Below are positions 32,829 through 43,350 of a DNA stretch of 64,000 nt, one piece after another. The first letter of the stretch is position 1. The number at the start of each line of letters is the position of its first letter. The translations under genes and the position numbers were made by a program. The stretch is from positions 10,742,001-10,806,000 of the forward strand of contig JAUIMM010000534.1 of assembly GCA_031769625.1 (NCBI GenBank). The letters are read 5' to 3'. This DNA is from Taudactylus pleione. Taxonomy: Eukaryota; Chordata; Amphibia; Anura; Myobatrachidae. The notes below the pieces were generated by a model. The model did not search any database. It saw only the letters and a program-made list of their open reading frames with translations, and had not been told where the DNA came from.

Positions 32829-33680
32829 CAGGTCCGAAAATAGGATATTTGTCACCCGGGGCAAGACATTAATTTGGCACCCCCGTGGTAATTCCCCCAT
32901 AGTAATGCCCCCTTCAGCAGTGCACCTATAGTAATGCCCCCTTCAGCAGTGCACCTATAGTAATGCCCCCTGAGGTAATGCCCCTGTAATAGTGTCCATA
33001 TAGTAATGCCCCTGTAGTAGTGCAAATATAGTAATGCCCCTGTAGTAGTGTCCATATGGTAATGCCCCCATAGTAATGCCCATATGGTAATGCCCCTGTA
33101 GTAGTGCCCATATGGTAATGCCCCCATAGTAATGCCCCTGTAGTAGTGCCCATATGGTAATGCTCCTGTAGTAGTGCCCATATAGTAAGGCCCCTGTAGT
33201 AGTGCCCATATAGAAATACCTCTGTAGTAGTGCCCATATGGTAAAGCCCCTGTAGTAGTGCCCATATAGTAATGCCCCCATTGTAATGCCCCTGTAGTAG
33301 TGCCCATATAGTAATACCCCTGTAGTAGTGCCCATATTGTCATGCCCTTGTAGTAGTGCCCATATGTTAATGCCCCTGTAGTGCCACATACAGGGAAAAA
33401 AAAACATTACTTGCCTTAAACCCCGCTCCGCCATATGGTCCACCCGGCTGCTCCTCAGAACTATGGGAGAGACGTCATGACATCTCTCCCATAGTGCCCG
33501 TGGGGAGAGCCAGAAGCTGGAGTTCAAAAGAGAACTCCAGCCTCCGGCTACCGCGGAGTTGCAGGGAAGGAGCCGGGTGCCCGCTGGTAATAAAATCTCA
33601 GCAGGCGTCCGGCTTGGAGCCTCCCTGCGGCGCCGGGCTGGTGCACATGCATCTCTAGGCACCCCCTAGTTTCGGCCCTG
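32829..33680. mobile_element. Non-autonomous hAT-like element carrying a VNTR
   Basis: The left end CAGGTCCGAAAATAGGATAT and the right end GGCACCCCCTAGTTTCGGCC + CTG are inverted (consensus CAGGGCCGAAA). The flanks share TGGAAGT at 32822-32828 and 33681-33687, consistent with a worn 8-bp hAT duplication. After the VNTR the right half has a hairpin, ATGGGAGAGACGTCATGACA with TGTCATGACGTCTCTCCCAT-type pairing, and GCTGGAGTTC/GAACTCCAGC. Confidence 0.8.
32879..33385. repeat. 28-bp VNTR (GTAGTAGTGCCCATATAGTA type)
   Basis: About 17 imperfect units of TAGTAGTGCCCATATAGTAA + TGCCCCTG. Because of the unit phase, three minus-strand frames stay open and give repeated YYRGITIWALLQGH-like translations. 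These are repeat shadows and not a protein. Confidence 0.93.
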
Positions 33681-33894
33681 TGGAAGTATGCCCCATATAG
33701 GAGTACTGTTTTGTCCCTTCCCTGTCTTATTAATTAAATTTACTCCACAGAAAGCCTTCCAGCCACTTGTTCTAATTAAGAGCGCAAAACAATTGAATAT
33801 TTTTGTATACACTGTTCTGATCTCCTGTGCAATTGAGCCTCCCACTTACCCTGTCATATCTTATATACCTATTTATATTTCAAGACTTCCCTAA

Positions 33895-34191
33895 GTTCAT
33901 TGGTTGCAGCCCCGAGAAGCTCTGTAGGGCTGCCTGAAAGCAGAGTAGCGGTTTCCACTGGAAGCCGCTCTCTGCTGATCGCAGCCCGGACTGGCAGTCC
34001 CAGGGGGAGGAGACACCTCCCCCTTGCTGCCTGTCTTCGGCGTGACTGGCAGGTGGCGCTTCCAATGGGAAGCCACCTCCAGTCACAGTGAAGCCAGTGC
34101 AGGCACAGGTTGCACTGGCTCACTGAAGTGGCGGAATTTACTGGGGAGGCTGCAGCCTCACAGCCTCTAGGTAAAATCCACCACTGGTCCC
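33895..34191. mobile_element. Possible hAT MITE (CAGTGGTGGATTTTAC end)
   Basis: The right end GGTAAAATCCACCACTG is the inverse of a CAGTGGTGGATTT hAT-type end. The interior contains consecutive inverted modules, for example GAAGCTC/GAGCTTC-type and AGGTGGCGCTTCC with GGAAGCCACCT. The left end was not resolved. The two antiparallel open frames are palindrome shadows. Confidence 0.5.
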
Positions 34192-34490
34192 CACTTACTT
34201 TTCTCTTCATAACTCCCATTTATTACTACTAAAACCAACCACTGTCCTGTGATAAGGGACCTCCAAGCTGTCTGTTCCAGGAATTTCATCCTGCTAGTGT
34301 GCAAGCAGTGTAACCTACTTCCAGCATATAACATATTCTCCTGATGGGTATTACAGTACAGGAATACTGTTACACATACAGTATAAATGCAAAATAATAG
34401 AGCAGTAAAATAATACAGATACACCAATTATAATTTATACAGTGAGAAATACAATATATAGCTAGAAATCCATTGACCAGTAATGGCCAT

Positions 34491-34645
34491 TATATATCAA
34501 AGCCGTCTATGATCCGCAGCTTTGACTGATGGATTTAAAACGGCAACTGTAATAAATGCTAAACCAGCCTGATTTTCCATTTATTACTCTTACCATTTTA
34601 AATCTATCAGTCAAAGCTGCAGATCATAGACGGTTTTGATATATC
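34491..34645. mobile_element. Palindromic MITE (TATATCAAA ends)
   Basis: TATATCAAAGCCGTCTATGA on the left pairs with TCATAGACGGTTTTGATATA on the right, and GCAGCTTTGACTGATGGATT pairs with AATCTATCAGTCAAAGCTGC. The arms are about 65 bp. A TA-flanked Tc1/mariner-type origin is likely but not proven. Confidence 0.85.
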
Positions 34646-34685
34646 ATGGCACAATAAATCTACCCAGGATCATTATCCCATACAT

Positions 34686-34791
34686 CAGGCTGGGCACTCC
34701 AGCTGCTGTGCCCTAAAAGCAAAACTGTGGCAGAGCATGCTGGGATGTATAGTTCCATTGCACTTGGAGTGCCGCACATTGCCTACCCCTG
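34686..34791. mobile_element. hAT MITE with ZNF143-like motif
   Basis: Right end, read inverted: CAGGGGTAGGCAATGTGCGG, then CACTCCAAGTGC. The left end CAGGCTGGGCACTCCAGCTG is its partner. The middle GCATGCTGGGATGTATAGTT is close to the known ZNF143 (Staf) binding site. A duplication was not resolved. Confidence 0.65.
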
Positions 34792-35040
34792 CCCTAAAAT
34801 ATTAGCACCAAATATGTCAGTATCCATCAATAGGTGTAACTGATCTTCAGTTGTCTCTATTGGGGCTCTCACTGAGTTTTTACTGTCACTCATTAGATAA
34901 GAGAACATCATTATCTCCTGTCACTCCTGCAAGTGTTTCATGTTGCAATCCCACAGGTGTGACACTTCCATAAGGTTGGATGGTGCTGATTTATGTTAGA
35001 GATCAGGGGCCATTGGGAATTTGTCTCTCTTTTCTTGCAG

Positions 35041-35150
35041 ACTGACAATGAGAAGCTGCAAACAGAACTGGTCCAGCTCCGGCAGCAGCACAACAAGGAG
35101 GCTGAGCAGCTATATCCCATCATATCCATCCCAAGTGACCAACTGAAAGG
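35041..35150 (+). pseudogene. Exon-like piece of a coiled-coil gene (1)
   Basis: The pyrimidine-rich acceptor CTCTCTTTTCTTGCAG runs straight into an open reading TDNEKLQTELVQLRQQHNKE, continuing AEQLYPIISIPSDQLKG, with a possible donor GTATTA at 35151. The peptide has heptad-like hydrophobic spacing of a coiled coil and codon usage unlike the repeats around it. Read through, the frame stops at TAA 35155. The gene is not identified. Two further pieces with the same character lie downstream on the same strand (37970-38049, 39809-40185), with hAT-like and hairpin elements filling the gaps, as expected for introns. Whether this piece is still expressed cannot be seen. Confidence 0.6.
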
Positions 35151-35339
35151 GTATTAATATTCCGTCATATAACTGTATATACTCTGGTAGTAACTTATTT
35201 GTCTACGTGTAACTATGTAACACTATATATACTCTGGTAGTAAGTCATATGTCTAGGTGTAACTATGTAACCAGGGCCGGGGCTAGGGTGTTCGGCACCC
35301 CCTGCAAATTATAAATTTGAGCCCTCCTACAACTGCGAC

Positions 35340-35610
35340 AGACAGTGGATGATGCTGGGGAGAGGCAGTGGGTGAGACTAGGGAGAGGCAGTGGGTGACA
35401 GTCAATAGGTGCCAGGCAGTGGGTGATAGTGGGGAGAAGCAGTAGGTGACACTGGGGAGGGATTAGAGGATGACAGAGGGAAACAGGGAGAGGGAGTGGG
35501 TGATGAGAAGCAAAGAGGGTGATAGGGAGAGGGTGATGTGAAGAGGCAGTGGGTGAAAGGCTGTGGGTGACAGGAGAGGAAGGGTGATGGAGAGAGGCAG
35601 TGGGAAGAGA
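35340..35610. repeat. Irregular GGCAGTGGGTGA repeat
   Basis: Degenerate copies of GGGGAGAGGCAGTGGGTGA-type units inside the composite element. Confidence 0.7.
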
Positions 35611-35624
35611 GGCTGGCGCAAACA

Positions 35625-36015
35625 ACAGATGGGCAGAAAGGCTGGTGCAGACAGGGTGGACAGAGAGGCTGGTGCAGACAGAGGATGGACAGAGAGGCTG
35701 GTGCAGACAGAGGATGGACAGAGAGGCTGGTGCAGACAGAGGATGGACAGAGAGGCTGGTGCAGACAGAGGATGGACAGAGAGGCTGGTGCAGACAGAGA
35801 GGCTGGTGCAGACAGAGGTTGGACAGAGAGGCTGGTGCAGACAGAGGATGGACAGAGAGGCTGGTGCAGACAGAGGGTGGACAGAGAGGCTGGTGCAAAC
35901 AGAGGGTGAACAGAGAGGCTGGTGCAGACAGAGGGTGGACAGAGAGGCAGGTGCAGACAGAGGATGGACAGAGAGGCTGGTGCAGACAGAGGATGGACAG
36001 AGAGGCTGGTGCAGA
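35625..36015. repeat. 30-bp VNTR
   Basis: About 13 units of AGAGAGGCTGGTGCAGACAG + AGGATGGACAG. The unit length is a multiple of three, which keeps frames open on both strands and gives REAGADRGWT-like and PASLSILCLH-like shadow proteins. Confidence 0.95.
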
Positions 36016-36489
36016 GAGGAAAAAGTCAGAATGCTTGCATAGGCAAGAAAAGGGCTGACACAGGCAAGAAGAGATAGAGGAGACCTACGTGTCTCCACAT
36101 GCCACTTCGTGTGCCACAACCGCACATGCCTCCACAAGTCACTCAGACCACCACATGAAACTTTGACCTTCCCCTCTTACAACAAATACCACACTGACTC
36201 TCCTCACACCCCACAACGAATACCCATATCATTGTCTCCAATCACTTTTTCTAAAAAAAAAACCTCTCACCTCCTAAAAGCTCTCTGTGGATCTAGTAGG
36301 TGCTGGGTCAGGACGGCAGCTGCTTTATCCGCTGTCAGGTGGACCTCCTCAGCTCCTACTGCACTCAGACTCCTGCTCCACCCTTTCCTTTCTGACGGGT
36401 CTGCATGGCCGGGTGCTGCACACTAGACTAGCCTGCACACAGAAGGCCATTATGTTTATGGTGGAGGGACTGATGTAGACAGGGCCGGC

Positions 36490-37060
36490 CTGAGCAACAG
36501 CCCCCTCATCTCAGCACCTCACAGTACAGCCTCATATCACAGCCGCTAACACCACAGCCCGCCTCGTCACGCCCCCTCATAACACAGACCCCTCATCACA
36601 GCTCCTCACATCACAGCCCCCTCATCACAGTCCCTCTCAGCACAGCCCCCCCCTCACACCACAGCCCCCATCAGCACAGCCCCCTCACATCAAAGCCTCC
36701 TTCAGCACAGCCCCTAACATCGCAGCCCTTCACATCACAACCCCCCTCACATCACAACCCCCACACCACAGTCCCCCTCACAGCCTCCCTCACACCACAG
36801 CCCCCCTCACATCACTGCCCCCTCAGCAGTCCCCTCAGCACAGTCCCCTTCAGCACAGCCCTTCAAAATGACAGTCCCTCACATCACAGCCCCCTCTCAG
36901 CACAGCCCCTCACATCACATCCCTCTTCATCACAGCCCTTCACACAACAGTCCCTCACACCACAGCCCTCCTCAGCACAGCCCCTCACACGACAGTCCCT
37001 CACATCACAGCCCCCTCACATTAAAGCTCTCCTCAACATAGCCCTCTCATCTCCCTGCTA
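36490..37060. repeat. CCCCTCACATCACAGCC-type repeat
   Basis: Irregular copies of CACAGCCCCCTCACATCA/CAGCACAGCCCC. It is followed at 37085-37210 by a GCAGGGGACTGGCGGTG repeat. Confidence 0.9.
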
Positions 37061-37969
37061 GTAGCCAACTTACCTGTCGGGTCCTGCACAGCAGGGGACT
37101 GGCGGCGGCATCATGGGGCTAGCAGCGGCAGCAAGGGACTGGCGGTGACATTGCAGAACTGGCAGTGGCAGCAGGGGACTGGCAGCGGTATCACAGGACT
37201 GGCGGTGGCGCCGCCGCATGTCTGGACTAACGGGCAGGCTGGCAATGTATGTGCTGTCTGCCTCTGAGGAGAGGGGAGGGAGGGGAGGAGAGAGGAGGAG
37301 AGGGGAGGGACCCCCGGCCAGGAGGCAGCCGGCAACTGCAATACTAAACTCAGCTGCAGCAGGAAGGGAGAACGCCTCTCTAGCCTGGCGCCTCCCTGCA
37401 ATGCAGGCTTTGCTGAGTGTGTTGCACCGGCCTTGTGATGGGCATTCCTGTGCGCTGACTGGGGGGTAGCTGGAAGTGAACTTAAAAATAATCTGTCTCT
37501 TGGATTGTATGGGAGTTTTGCGGGCATGTCTGTATCAGTGGCTGCGTTCCCATATGCACAGACATAGCCACAGAGGCATTGGCATATATATAACTGGTGC
37601 ACATCACACACCCTGCACCCATATATTGCAATTATACCCCCCACAATACTGCACTGTCTGAGAGGAGGGGGCTCACATGGAGGCAGCACAGAGGCTATAG
37701 TCAGACGGAGAAACTCCACAAGTGGCGAGGGTGCGCGTGATGGTGGCTTCTAAAGTATTACAGCGGGCAGAGATGCTGGAAGTGGGCGTGTCAGTCCTTG
37801 TACAGTCAGATGCAGCCTCTACACCAGGGGACGGCTGATGCTGCATTTGCATATTATTGCAGCCGCGACTCCGGCAACAAAAGCAGGAGCAGATGCAGCA
37901 GCGCCACCTCAGGCCCTATGTGACTCTCTGATCTGGAAATCACTAACGTTCCTGCATATTATCTCTTAG

Positions 37970-38049
37970 TGTGACCATGAGTCCTGGAACAACTTATGGG
38001 GAAGGATAATGCAGCGAAGGCACAAACAGTGAAGCAGGATGAACATCAG
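37970..38049 (+). pseudogene. Exon-like piece of a coiled-coil gene (2)
   Basis: Acceptor ATTATCTCTTAG, then a segment that in the third frame reads VLEQLMGKDNAAKAQTVKQD + EHQ, ending at a good donor GTTAGT. Two TGA codons precede this reading (37972 and 37978). Both could have come from CGA by CpG decay. The donor-side phase is 0 and the next piece at 39809 starts in phase 0. I infer a decayed exon; function unknown. Confidence 0.5.
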
Positions 38050-38206
38050 GTTAGTGATAGTGATAATGAGCCCATCACCTGCACACAGTATAGGCAGCCA
38101 TTCTATCTCCAGGAGGCCTTACCAATATTCCCAATAATGTGGGGGAGGGGAGATAACAACAACGGGTTGACACAAGCAAGCTAAGGACTACGGAGCTTGT
38201 TATAAA

Positions 38207-39139
38207 GGGTTCTATTTACTACAATCCGCATTGGTAATGCAGATTATAGTGTGATATTACCGAGTGAATTCACATTGCGAATTCAGGCAATATCACAGGG
38301 ATTTACTACAAATCCCTTGCAGGGACAGAGCTTGCGATAAAGCTGTCCCTGCTAATCCCCTTCGGAGCCTTATCACGGTATTTTCGCAAAAAATACCGTG
38401 ATTAAGTGCCCGCGCATGCGCCGACCGGTCGCCGCTGCTATCCCCCGGCGCTAAGCCCCGCCCTGGCACTAAGCCCCGCCCCCCGTGATCGCGGACCCCC
38501 CCGCGACCCCCCTCTCCCTTACTTACACTTATCTGCATGCTCCGAGCCTCCGGTGATGTTCTCCATTCCTCCTGTCAGGTGATCTCCCATACTGCACTGG
38601 GGCCCGATCACCTGATGACTGGGCAGCAGTGCACTGTGGGAGACCAGCTGACCGGAGGGGAGACATCACCGGAGGCCCGATCACCGGTCCCTGGAGTCAG
38701 TAATTTTTTTTTTTTACTAATTTTTATTTCTTTTTTTTTACAGTAATCAGCTTGCGGTCTGTTTAGACCACACAGCTGATTACAGGGACCGACTCCCGGC
38801 TCTGCTCTCCCCGTTAGAGCAGAGCAGGAGTCCGGTAACCGGGGGAGACCCTGGATAACGCCACCTCCAGGTGGCGTTATTATCACAGGGCTTCCCCCGG
38901 TATTTTTTTCACATTTATTTTTAGTAACTATGGTCAGATCACATTTCCCATTACAATTATTGGAAATGCGATTTGCTTTACTAAAAATAAGTGATACTTA
39001 GGGGTTGGAGTAGAATTTTACGAATTCTACTCCAATTGCCCTGTAATAACTGTAGGTGATACTAAAATAATGTGAAAAGGGTGTGAAAACACCCTTTTTC
39101 ACATTATTTTAGTAAAAATAATGTTGATAAATAGAGCCC
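38207..39139. mobile_element. Hairpin-chain element with GGGCTCTATTTA ends
   Basis: The left end is GGGTTCTATTTACT, and the inverted right end is GGGCTCTATTTATC. The interior is again a series of hairpins: ATCACGGTATTTT/AAAATACCGTGAT, GGTGATCTCCCATACTGCAC with TGCACTGTGGGAGACCAGCT, CCGGCTCTGCTCT/AGAGCAGAGCAGG, AACGCCACCTCCAGGTGGCGTT, and GTGTGAAAACACCC. The end sequence differs from the CTGATTCAG family but the architecture is the same. Target duplication not resolved. Confidence 0.8.
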
Positions 39140-39808
39140 ATAGCCCCTTAAAGCTGTCCCTATAGAAAACTACTGCAACACTGTTGCTCACAGGGCAGGA
39201 GACAATTTTATTCCTCATCCCTCGCCAATACTGTTGTTTCCAATTAGATTGATAGGATGCTCTCCTATCAGTTGCACATGAGCTAGTGGCCACTATCGGA
39301 GAGGGATCATTTGGAAGATGTTACACCAATATCACCACAGCTACATGTAACACATCTGCCCCAGGGTGAGGGTATATTATATCCCAGTGTACAGCGGCAG
39401 GCTATACCGCCACTTCTCCCACTGCTCTCATTGTATGGCCATAATAACTGATTTGTCCTCTCTCCCTCCCCTTCTCTCTGTGCCTGTATTGCAGACTGAT
39501 CCATCACCCTTTCCCTGTGCCCAAATTGCCAGCACCCGGGAAGGATGGAGGTGGCTCTGGATCTCTGTCCGTGCTTTCTTTCAGAGACTGCACAACTTCA
39601 TTAGAAGAGAGAGGCTCAGCGCACCCAGGAGCCCCAGCATTGATGCAGCACCCCTTAGTGCAATGCAGATGCACGTAATTGTATATGAGGAGTTATTTGG
39701 ACACAAGTAATGTTGCAGTGAGTGCTTAAAATAGAGGTAAAATAACTATATGCTATAGAAATAAGCATCACTTTTTGGTTATAATCACAACTTTTTTAAG
39801 ACTTGTAG

Positions 39809-40185
39809 ATCATTCAGAGGGAAATCACTCACCTGAGCCAGATGCTGCAAAGGAGAGAACATTCCCAGCAGGTCGCCCTCATGAGAGAGATAACATCCAG
39901 GAGAGAAGCAGAAGAGCTGAGGAGAAGAGCTACAGAAGGAGAAAGCAGAGACGGGAAGGCTGGCAGCATTGCTATCAGAGACCAACAAGAAGGCAGAGAC
40001 TATGGAGGATAAGATCAGGATCACTAAGGCAGCAACCAAAGGGCACAATAAGCTTCAAGAGCAATTTAACAAATTTGTGGCTAAGCTTAAGACTAAAGAT
40101 CAGGAAATACCTTGAGATCGCTAAGCTAAAGACACAGACGGATGACATCAAGCCAGCAAAAGCTGAAGGAAACAATGACAATTAG
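39809..40185 (+). pseudogene. Terminal exon-like piece of a coiled-coil gene (3), frameshifted
   Basis: After the acceptor ACTTTTTTAAGACTTGTAG the frame opens with IIQREITHLSQMLQRREHSQ + QVALMREITSR. One frameshift near 39910-39920 (in a repeated GAGGAGAAGAGCTACAG context) leads to EELQKEKAETGRLAALLSET and GHNKLQEQFNKFVAKLKTKD. A second near 40110 leads to LEIAKLKTQTDDIKPAKAEG and NNDN, then TAG at 40183. All three readings are glutamate/lysine-rich with heptads, so this is one coiled-coil C-terminus with two indels. A single ORF in one frame through here is not the real product. No gene name can be supported. Confidence 0.65.
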
Positions 40186-40224
40186 GTTTTTTACAATTCA
40201 TTATAACATCAGGGGAGCCCGTGC

Positions 40225-41060
40225 GCTGTTGCTTGGATGGGTGCCACAGCAGTATCATTGCTCCACCTCCACTCCTGGTATGTGCCGCAGCTGCTAGTCC
40301 ATTCTACGGCTCCACCCCTCTTGGTATATGCAACATCTGCTGCTGCCTTTCCTCTGCTAATCCATCCTGTGGCTCCACACCCTCCTAATATGTACAACAT
40401 CTGCTGCTGCCTTTCCTCTGCAGGTCCGTCTTGTGGCTTCACAACCTCCTGGCATCTGCAACATATCCTGCTGCTTCTCCTCTGCAGGTCCGTCCTGCGG
40501 TTCCACCACCTCCTGGCATGTGCAACATCTGCTGCTGCCTCTCTTCTGCAGGCCCGTCCTGGGGCTCCACACCCTCCTGAAGTGCAACATCAGCTGCTGC
40601 CTCTCCTCTGCAGGTCCGTCTTATTGCTTCACTGCCTCCTGGCTTGTGCAACATCAGCTGCTGCCTCTCCTCTGCAGGTCCGTCCTGCAGTTCCACCACC
40701 CGTGCAACATCTGCTGCTGCCTCTCCTCTGCAGGTCCGTCCTGCAGCTCCACCACCCGTGCAACATCAGCTGCTGCCTCTCCTCTGCAGGTCCATCCTGA
40801 GGCTCCACACCTTCCTGGCTTGTGCAACATCTGTTGCTGCCTCTCTTCTGCAGGTCCGTCCTGGGGCTCCACACCCTCCTGAAGTGCAACATCTGCTGCT
40901 ACCTCTCCTCTGCAGGTCCGTCCTGGGGCTCCACCACCTCCTGGCATGTGCAACATCTGCTGCTGCCTCTCCTCTGCAGGTCTGTCCTGTGGCTCCGCCG
41001 CCTCCTGGCATGTGCAACATCTGCTGCTACCTCTTTTCTGCAGGTCCGTCCAGTGTGTGC
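40225..41060. repeat. 64-bp minisatellite
   Basis: About 13 units of CTGGCATGTGCAACATCTGC, TGCTGCCTCTCCTCTGCAGG, TCCGTCCTGGGGCTCCACCA + CCTC. Several units have lost one segment. Long antisense and sense open frames come from the periodicity. Each unit holds a CTCTGCAGGTCCGT motif. Confidence 0.95.
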
Positions 41061-41244
41061 TGACTCTTTGGGCCAGTGTAGGCTGAATACAGCTCCCATA
41101 TCTGATGAGCTATTTGAAGTTAATTTTTAATTTTATTTAATCATTTTTATTAAAATTGGTTTTTTTACAATTCATTTTAACATTTGTCTTTTTTTAAAAG
41201 TGCAATTTGCTTGTACTGTTACAGTAATTTATCTAATATAGGGG

Positions 41245-41420
41245 TAGATGTATGAAGCAGTGAAGAGAGTAGAGAAGTGTGCCAGTGGAGAAGTTACCCA
41301 TGGCAACCAATCAGCTCCTACCTGTTATTTTATAGAATGCAACCTCAAAGCTGATTGGTTGCCATGGGCAACTTTTCCACTAGCACACTTCTCCACTGTT
41401 TTCACTGCTTCATACATTTA
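41245..41420. mobile_element. MITE with TAGATGTATGAAGCAGTGAA ends
   Basis: The ends TAGATGTATGAAGCAGTGAA and TTCACTGCTTCATACATTTA pair. Inside, GTTGCCATGGGTAACTTCT-type arms and CAACCAATCAGCTCC/AGCTGATTGGTTG pair. A 176-bp palindrome, akin in style to the AGATGTACTAAGC family. It contains inverted CCAAT motifs. Confidence 0.85.
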
Positions 41421-41689
41421 ATACTATAAATACATTGTAGTACTCTATATTTATAACTTTCTGTGAACCAGGTGGAAAAAATCAACTTGGCGAACCATTT
41501 AGTACGACAGTTCCGACTGTCATAACATCGATACTTGACCTTTAAGGTATCAAAATAAAACTGAATAATAATAATAAGGGAATAAATTCTGTAATCTTTT
41601 AAATACAAATAAACAAAAATAAAAATATTTTCTACGAACTAAACTTATAAAACTTTTGGTAACACTACGTCAACCACAGACGTTTCGCT

Positions 41690-41774
41690 AGTACACACTG
41701 GCCAACGCACACACAATATATTGGCCGACCAATTGATCAGGCAATATATCTGCCAGTGTGTACCCAGCATAAGT
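41690..41774. mobile_element. Truncated MITE related to 3114-3462
   Basis: On the minus strand it reads GCTGGGTACACACTGGCAGA and TGATCAATTGGTCGGCCAAT, matching the first 80 bp of the element at 3114. The rest is absent. Confidence 0.75.
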
Positions 41775-41781
41775 CAACTCT

Positions 41782-42043
41782 AATGGAGCATACACACGGT
41801 CAGATTTGACAGATGAACGATTGAATGATCTGAACGATTTGATGAACGATTTTTGACTGCATTAAAATTAATGGAATCGTCCAAGTCTGACTGCAAACAC
41901 ATCAGATGTCAGATATCGTTATCTGACCATCGGGAACGCGCATCATTCATTGTTCAGATGTCAGATTTTCCTTCAGATATGAACGATTTTTTAAATCGTT
42001 ATCGTTTAGATCTGAAGAAAAATCTGACCGTGTGTATGCACCA
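41782..42043. mobile_element. MITE with GCATACACACGGTCAGAT ends
   Basis: AATGGAGCATACACACGGTC on the left and GACCGTGTGTATGCACCATT on the right are inverted repeats with one mismatch. Inside are GAACGATT/AATCGTTC and ATCAGATGTCAGATATCG modules. A close relative with a clean TTA duplication is at 49061-49299. The right flank is shared with the next element. Confidence 0.88.
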
Positions 42044-42046
42044 TTA

Positions 42047-42417
42047 AGCTGGGCATACAAGTCCAGATAAAATGACTGTCAGACCGACAGATATTTTATC
42101 TGGCAGCCTGCAGATGCCGCCGGCATACACTGTATTAGCCCCGACATCTGCGCTCTGCCCCCGGGGGAGGAGACATTTCCCTGTTCCTGTGGAACACAGG
42201 AAATGTCTGTATGTTGGCCGCAGCTGGGCATACACTGCCTGATGTGGCCGACCGTTTATGCCGGATTGTCCAGCATCGGACGGGCATGCTGGACAATCCG
42301 GCATGCCAAACCTAGCAATATTTAACCCTCGATCGCCCGCACACACGCTACAATTATCGGGGCGATCCGCAGATATCGGGAGGATCGCCCAGATAATTGT
42401 AGCGTGTATGGCCAGCT
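42047..42417. mobile_element. Harbinger-like MITE (TSD TTA)
   Basis: The ends AGCTGGGCATACAAGTCCAG and GTAGCGTGTATGGCCAGCT are inverted and flanked by TTA at 42044-42046 and 42418-42420. TTA duplications are typical of PIF/Harbinger. Internal hairpins: TATTTTATCTGGCAG with CCAGATAAAAT, CATGCCGGATTGTCCAGCAT with its inverse, and AACATACAG pairs. Confidence 0.85.
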
Positions 42418-42959
42418 TTAATGAGATCACTCTTGGTTGACATCAAGGCAGCTGATGAACCAGGAGTGGTATGAGATACCCACATGCACTTTACGCATGT
42501 GTACTCGCTGCACTATTGCTCACCGCACTAAACCACCATCGCAACACAAACTGGCAATGTTGCAACTGCAGCTACACGAAATGACAACTCGTGCACTGTA
42601 TTTTTTTTATAAAGTTATAGAAGTTTAAATCTAGCTGGGGTACGTTACACCCTCACCGATGTTTAATAGAATGTGCCTTGTCAGTCACATGTCTCACTAT
42701 TATGGGACAGAACACTGTATACTTCTATGTGTAAATCGAAATTAATTTACTGGTTTAAAAAAATATATGATGGATCTACATGGGGGATTTGGATCTGGTG
42801 GGACACCTATGAGTCTTGAGGACATCAGGGAGCATGTTTCAATGTTTTTTCCTTGTGTGTCACCCCAATGCTCTGCTGAATTGTGTACAGTTATTTTATC
42901 TGTTGTGCTTTGTTTCATATAAAAAAATTAAACAACAATTTGCACATTAAAGTATGATG

Positions 42960-43350
42960 TGAACAGGGGACACTACATTGTGGTATAATGTTAACTGGAG
43001 GCATTGCAGTGTAATAATATGAACTAGATGCAATACAGAGTGGTATAATTTGAATTTTTAATTGGATGCACTACATTGTGTATATAATATGAATTGGGGG
43101 CACTACAATGTGGTATAATATGATCTAGGGGCACTACAGTGTGGTATAATATGATCTAGGGGCACTACAGTGTGGCATAATGTGAACTGGGGGCACTACA
43201 GTATGGTATAATGTGAATTGGGTGCACTACAGTGTGGCATAATGTGAACTGGGGGCACTACAGTATTGTATAATGTGAATTGGGTGCACTACAGTGTGGT
43301 GTAATGTGAACAGGGGGCACTAATTTGTGGTATAATGTGAACTGGGTATA
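42960..43350. repeat. 32-bp VNTR, forward array
   Basis: About 12 units of GGGGCACTACAGTGTGGTAT + AATGTGAACTG. The inverse motif CACATTATGCCACACAGTA + ATGCCCC is repeated at 43780-44045, so the two arrays face each other across about 430 bp. Confidence 0.9.

Larger units (their letters stand above)
35272..37916. mobile_element. Composite hAT-like element with two VNTR blocks
   Basis: It starts CAGGGCCGGGGCTAGGGTGT and ends GCGCCACCTCAGGCCC. The flanking 8-mers TATGTAAC (35264-35271) and TATGTGAC (37917-37924) differ at one base. A second CAGGGCCGGCCTGAGCAACA end occurs internally at about 36481, so either one element contains another or two insertions are stacked. There is no coding potential; ORFs in both VNTRs are shadows. 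Confidence 0.65.

Noticed and set aside
32852..33662. Repeat protein with YYRGITIWALLQGH units
   Set aside because: Three overlapping frames of a 28-bp VNTR show the same pattern; no start context and no domain.
35263..36137. Cys/Ser-rich and Arg/Gly-rich repeat proteins on both strands
   Set aside because: Translation of a 30-bp VNTR whose unit is divisible by three.
37111..37719. 202-residue minus-strand ORF
   Set aside because: Proline/serine-rich shadow of a GC-rich repeat in a hAT-like element; no domain.
39775..40185. 136-residue arginine-rich protein as a real product
   Set aside because: It is the wrong frame over most of the exon; the other two frames give the heptad coiled-coil pattern.
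41782..42043. TTA target duplication for this MITE
   Set aside because: Left flank reads TAA and right flank TTA, which is inverted and not direct; the right TTA belongs to the neighbouring element.
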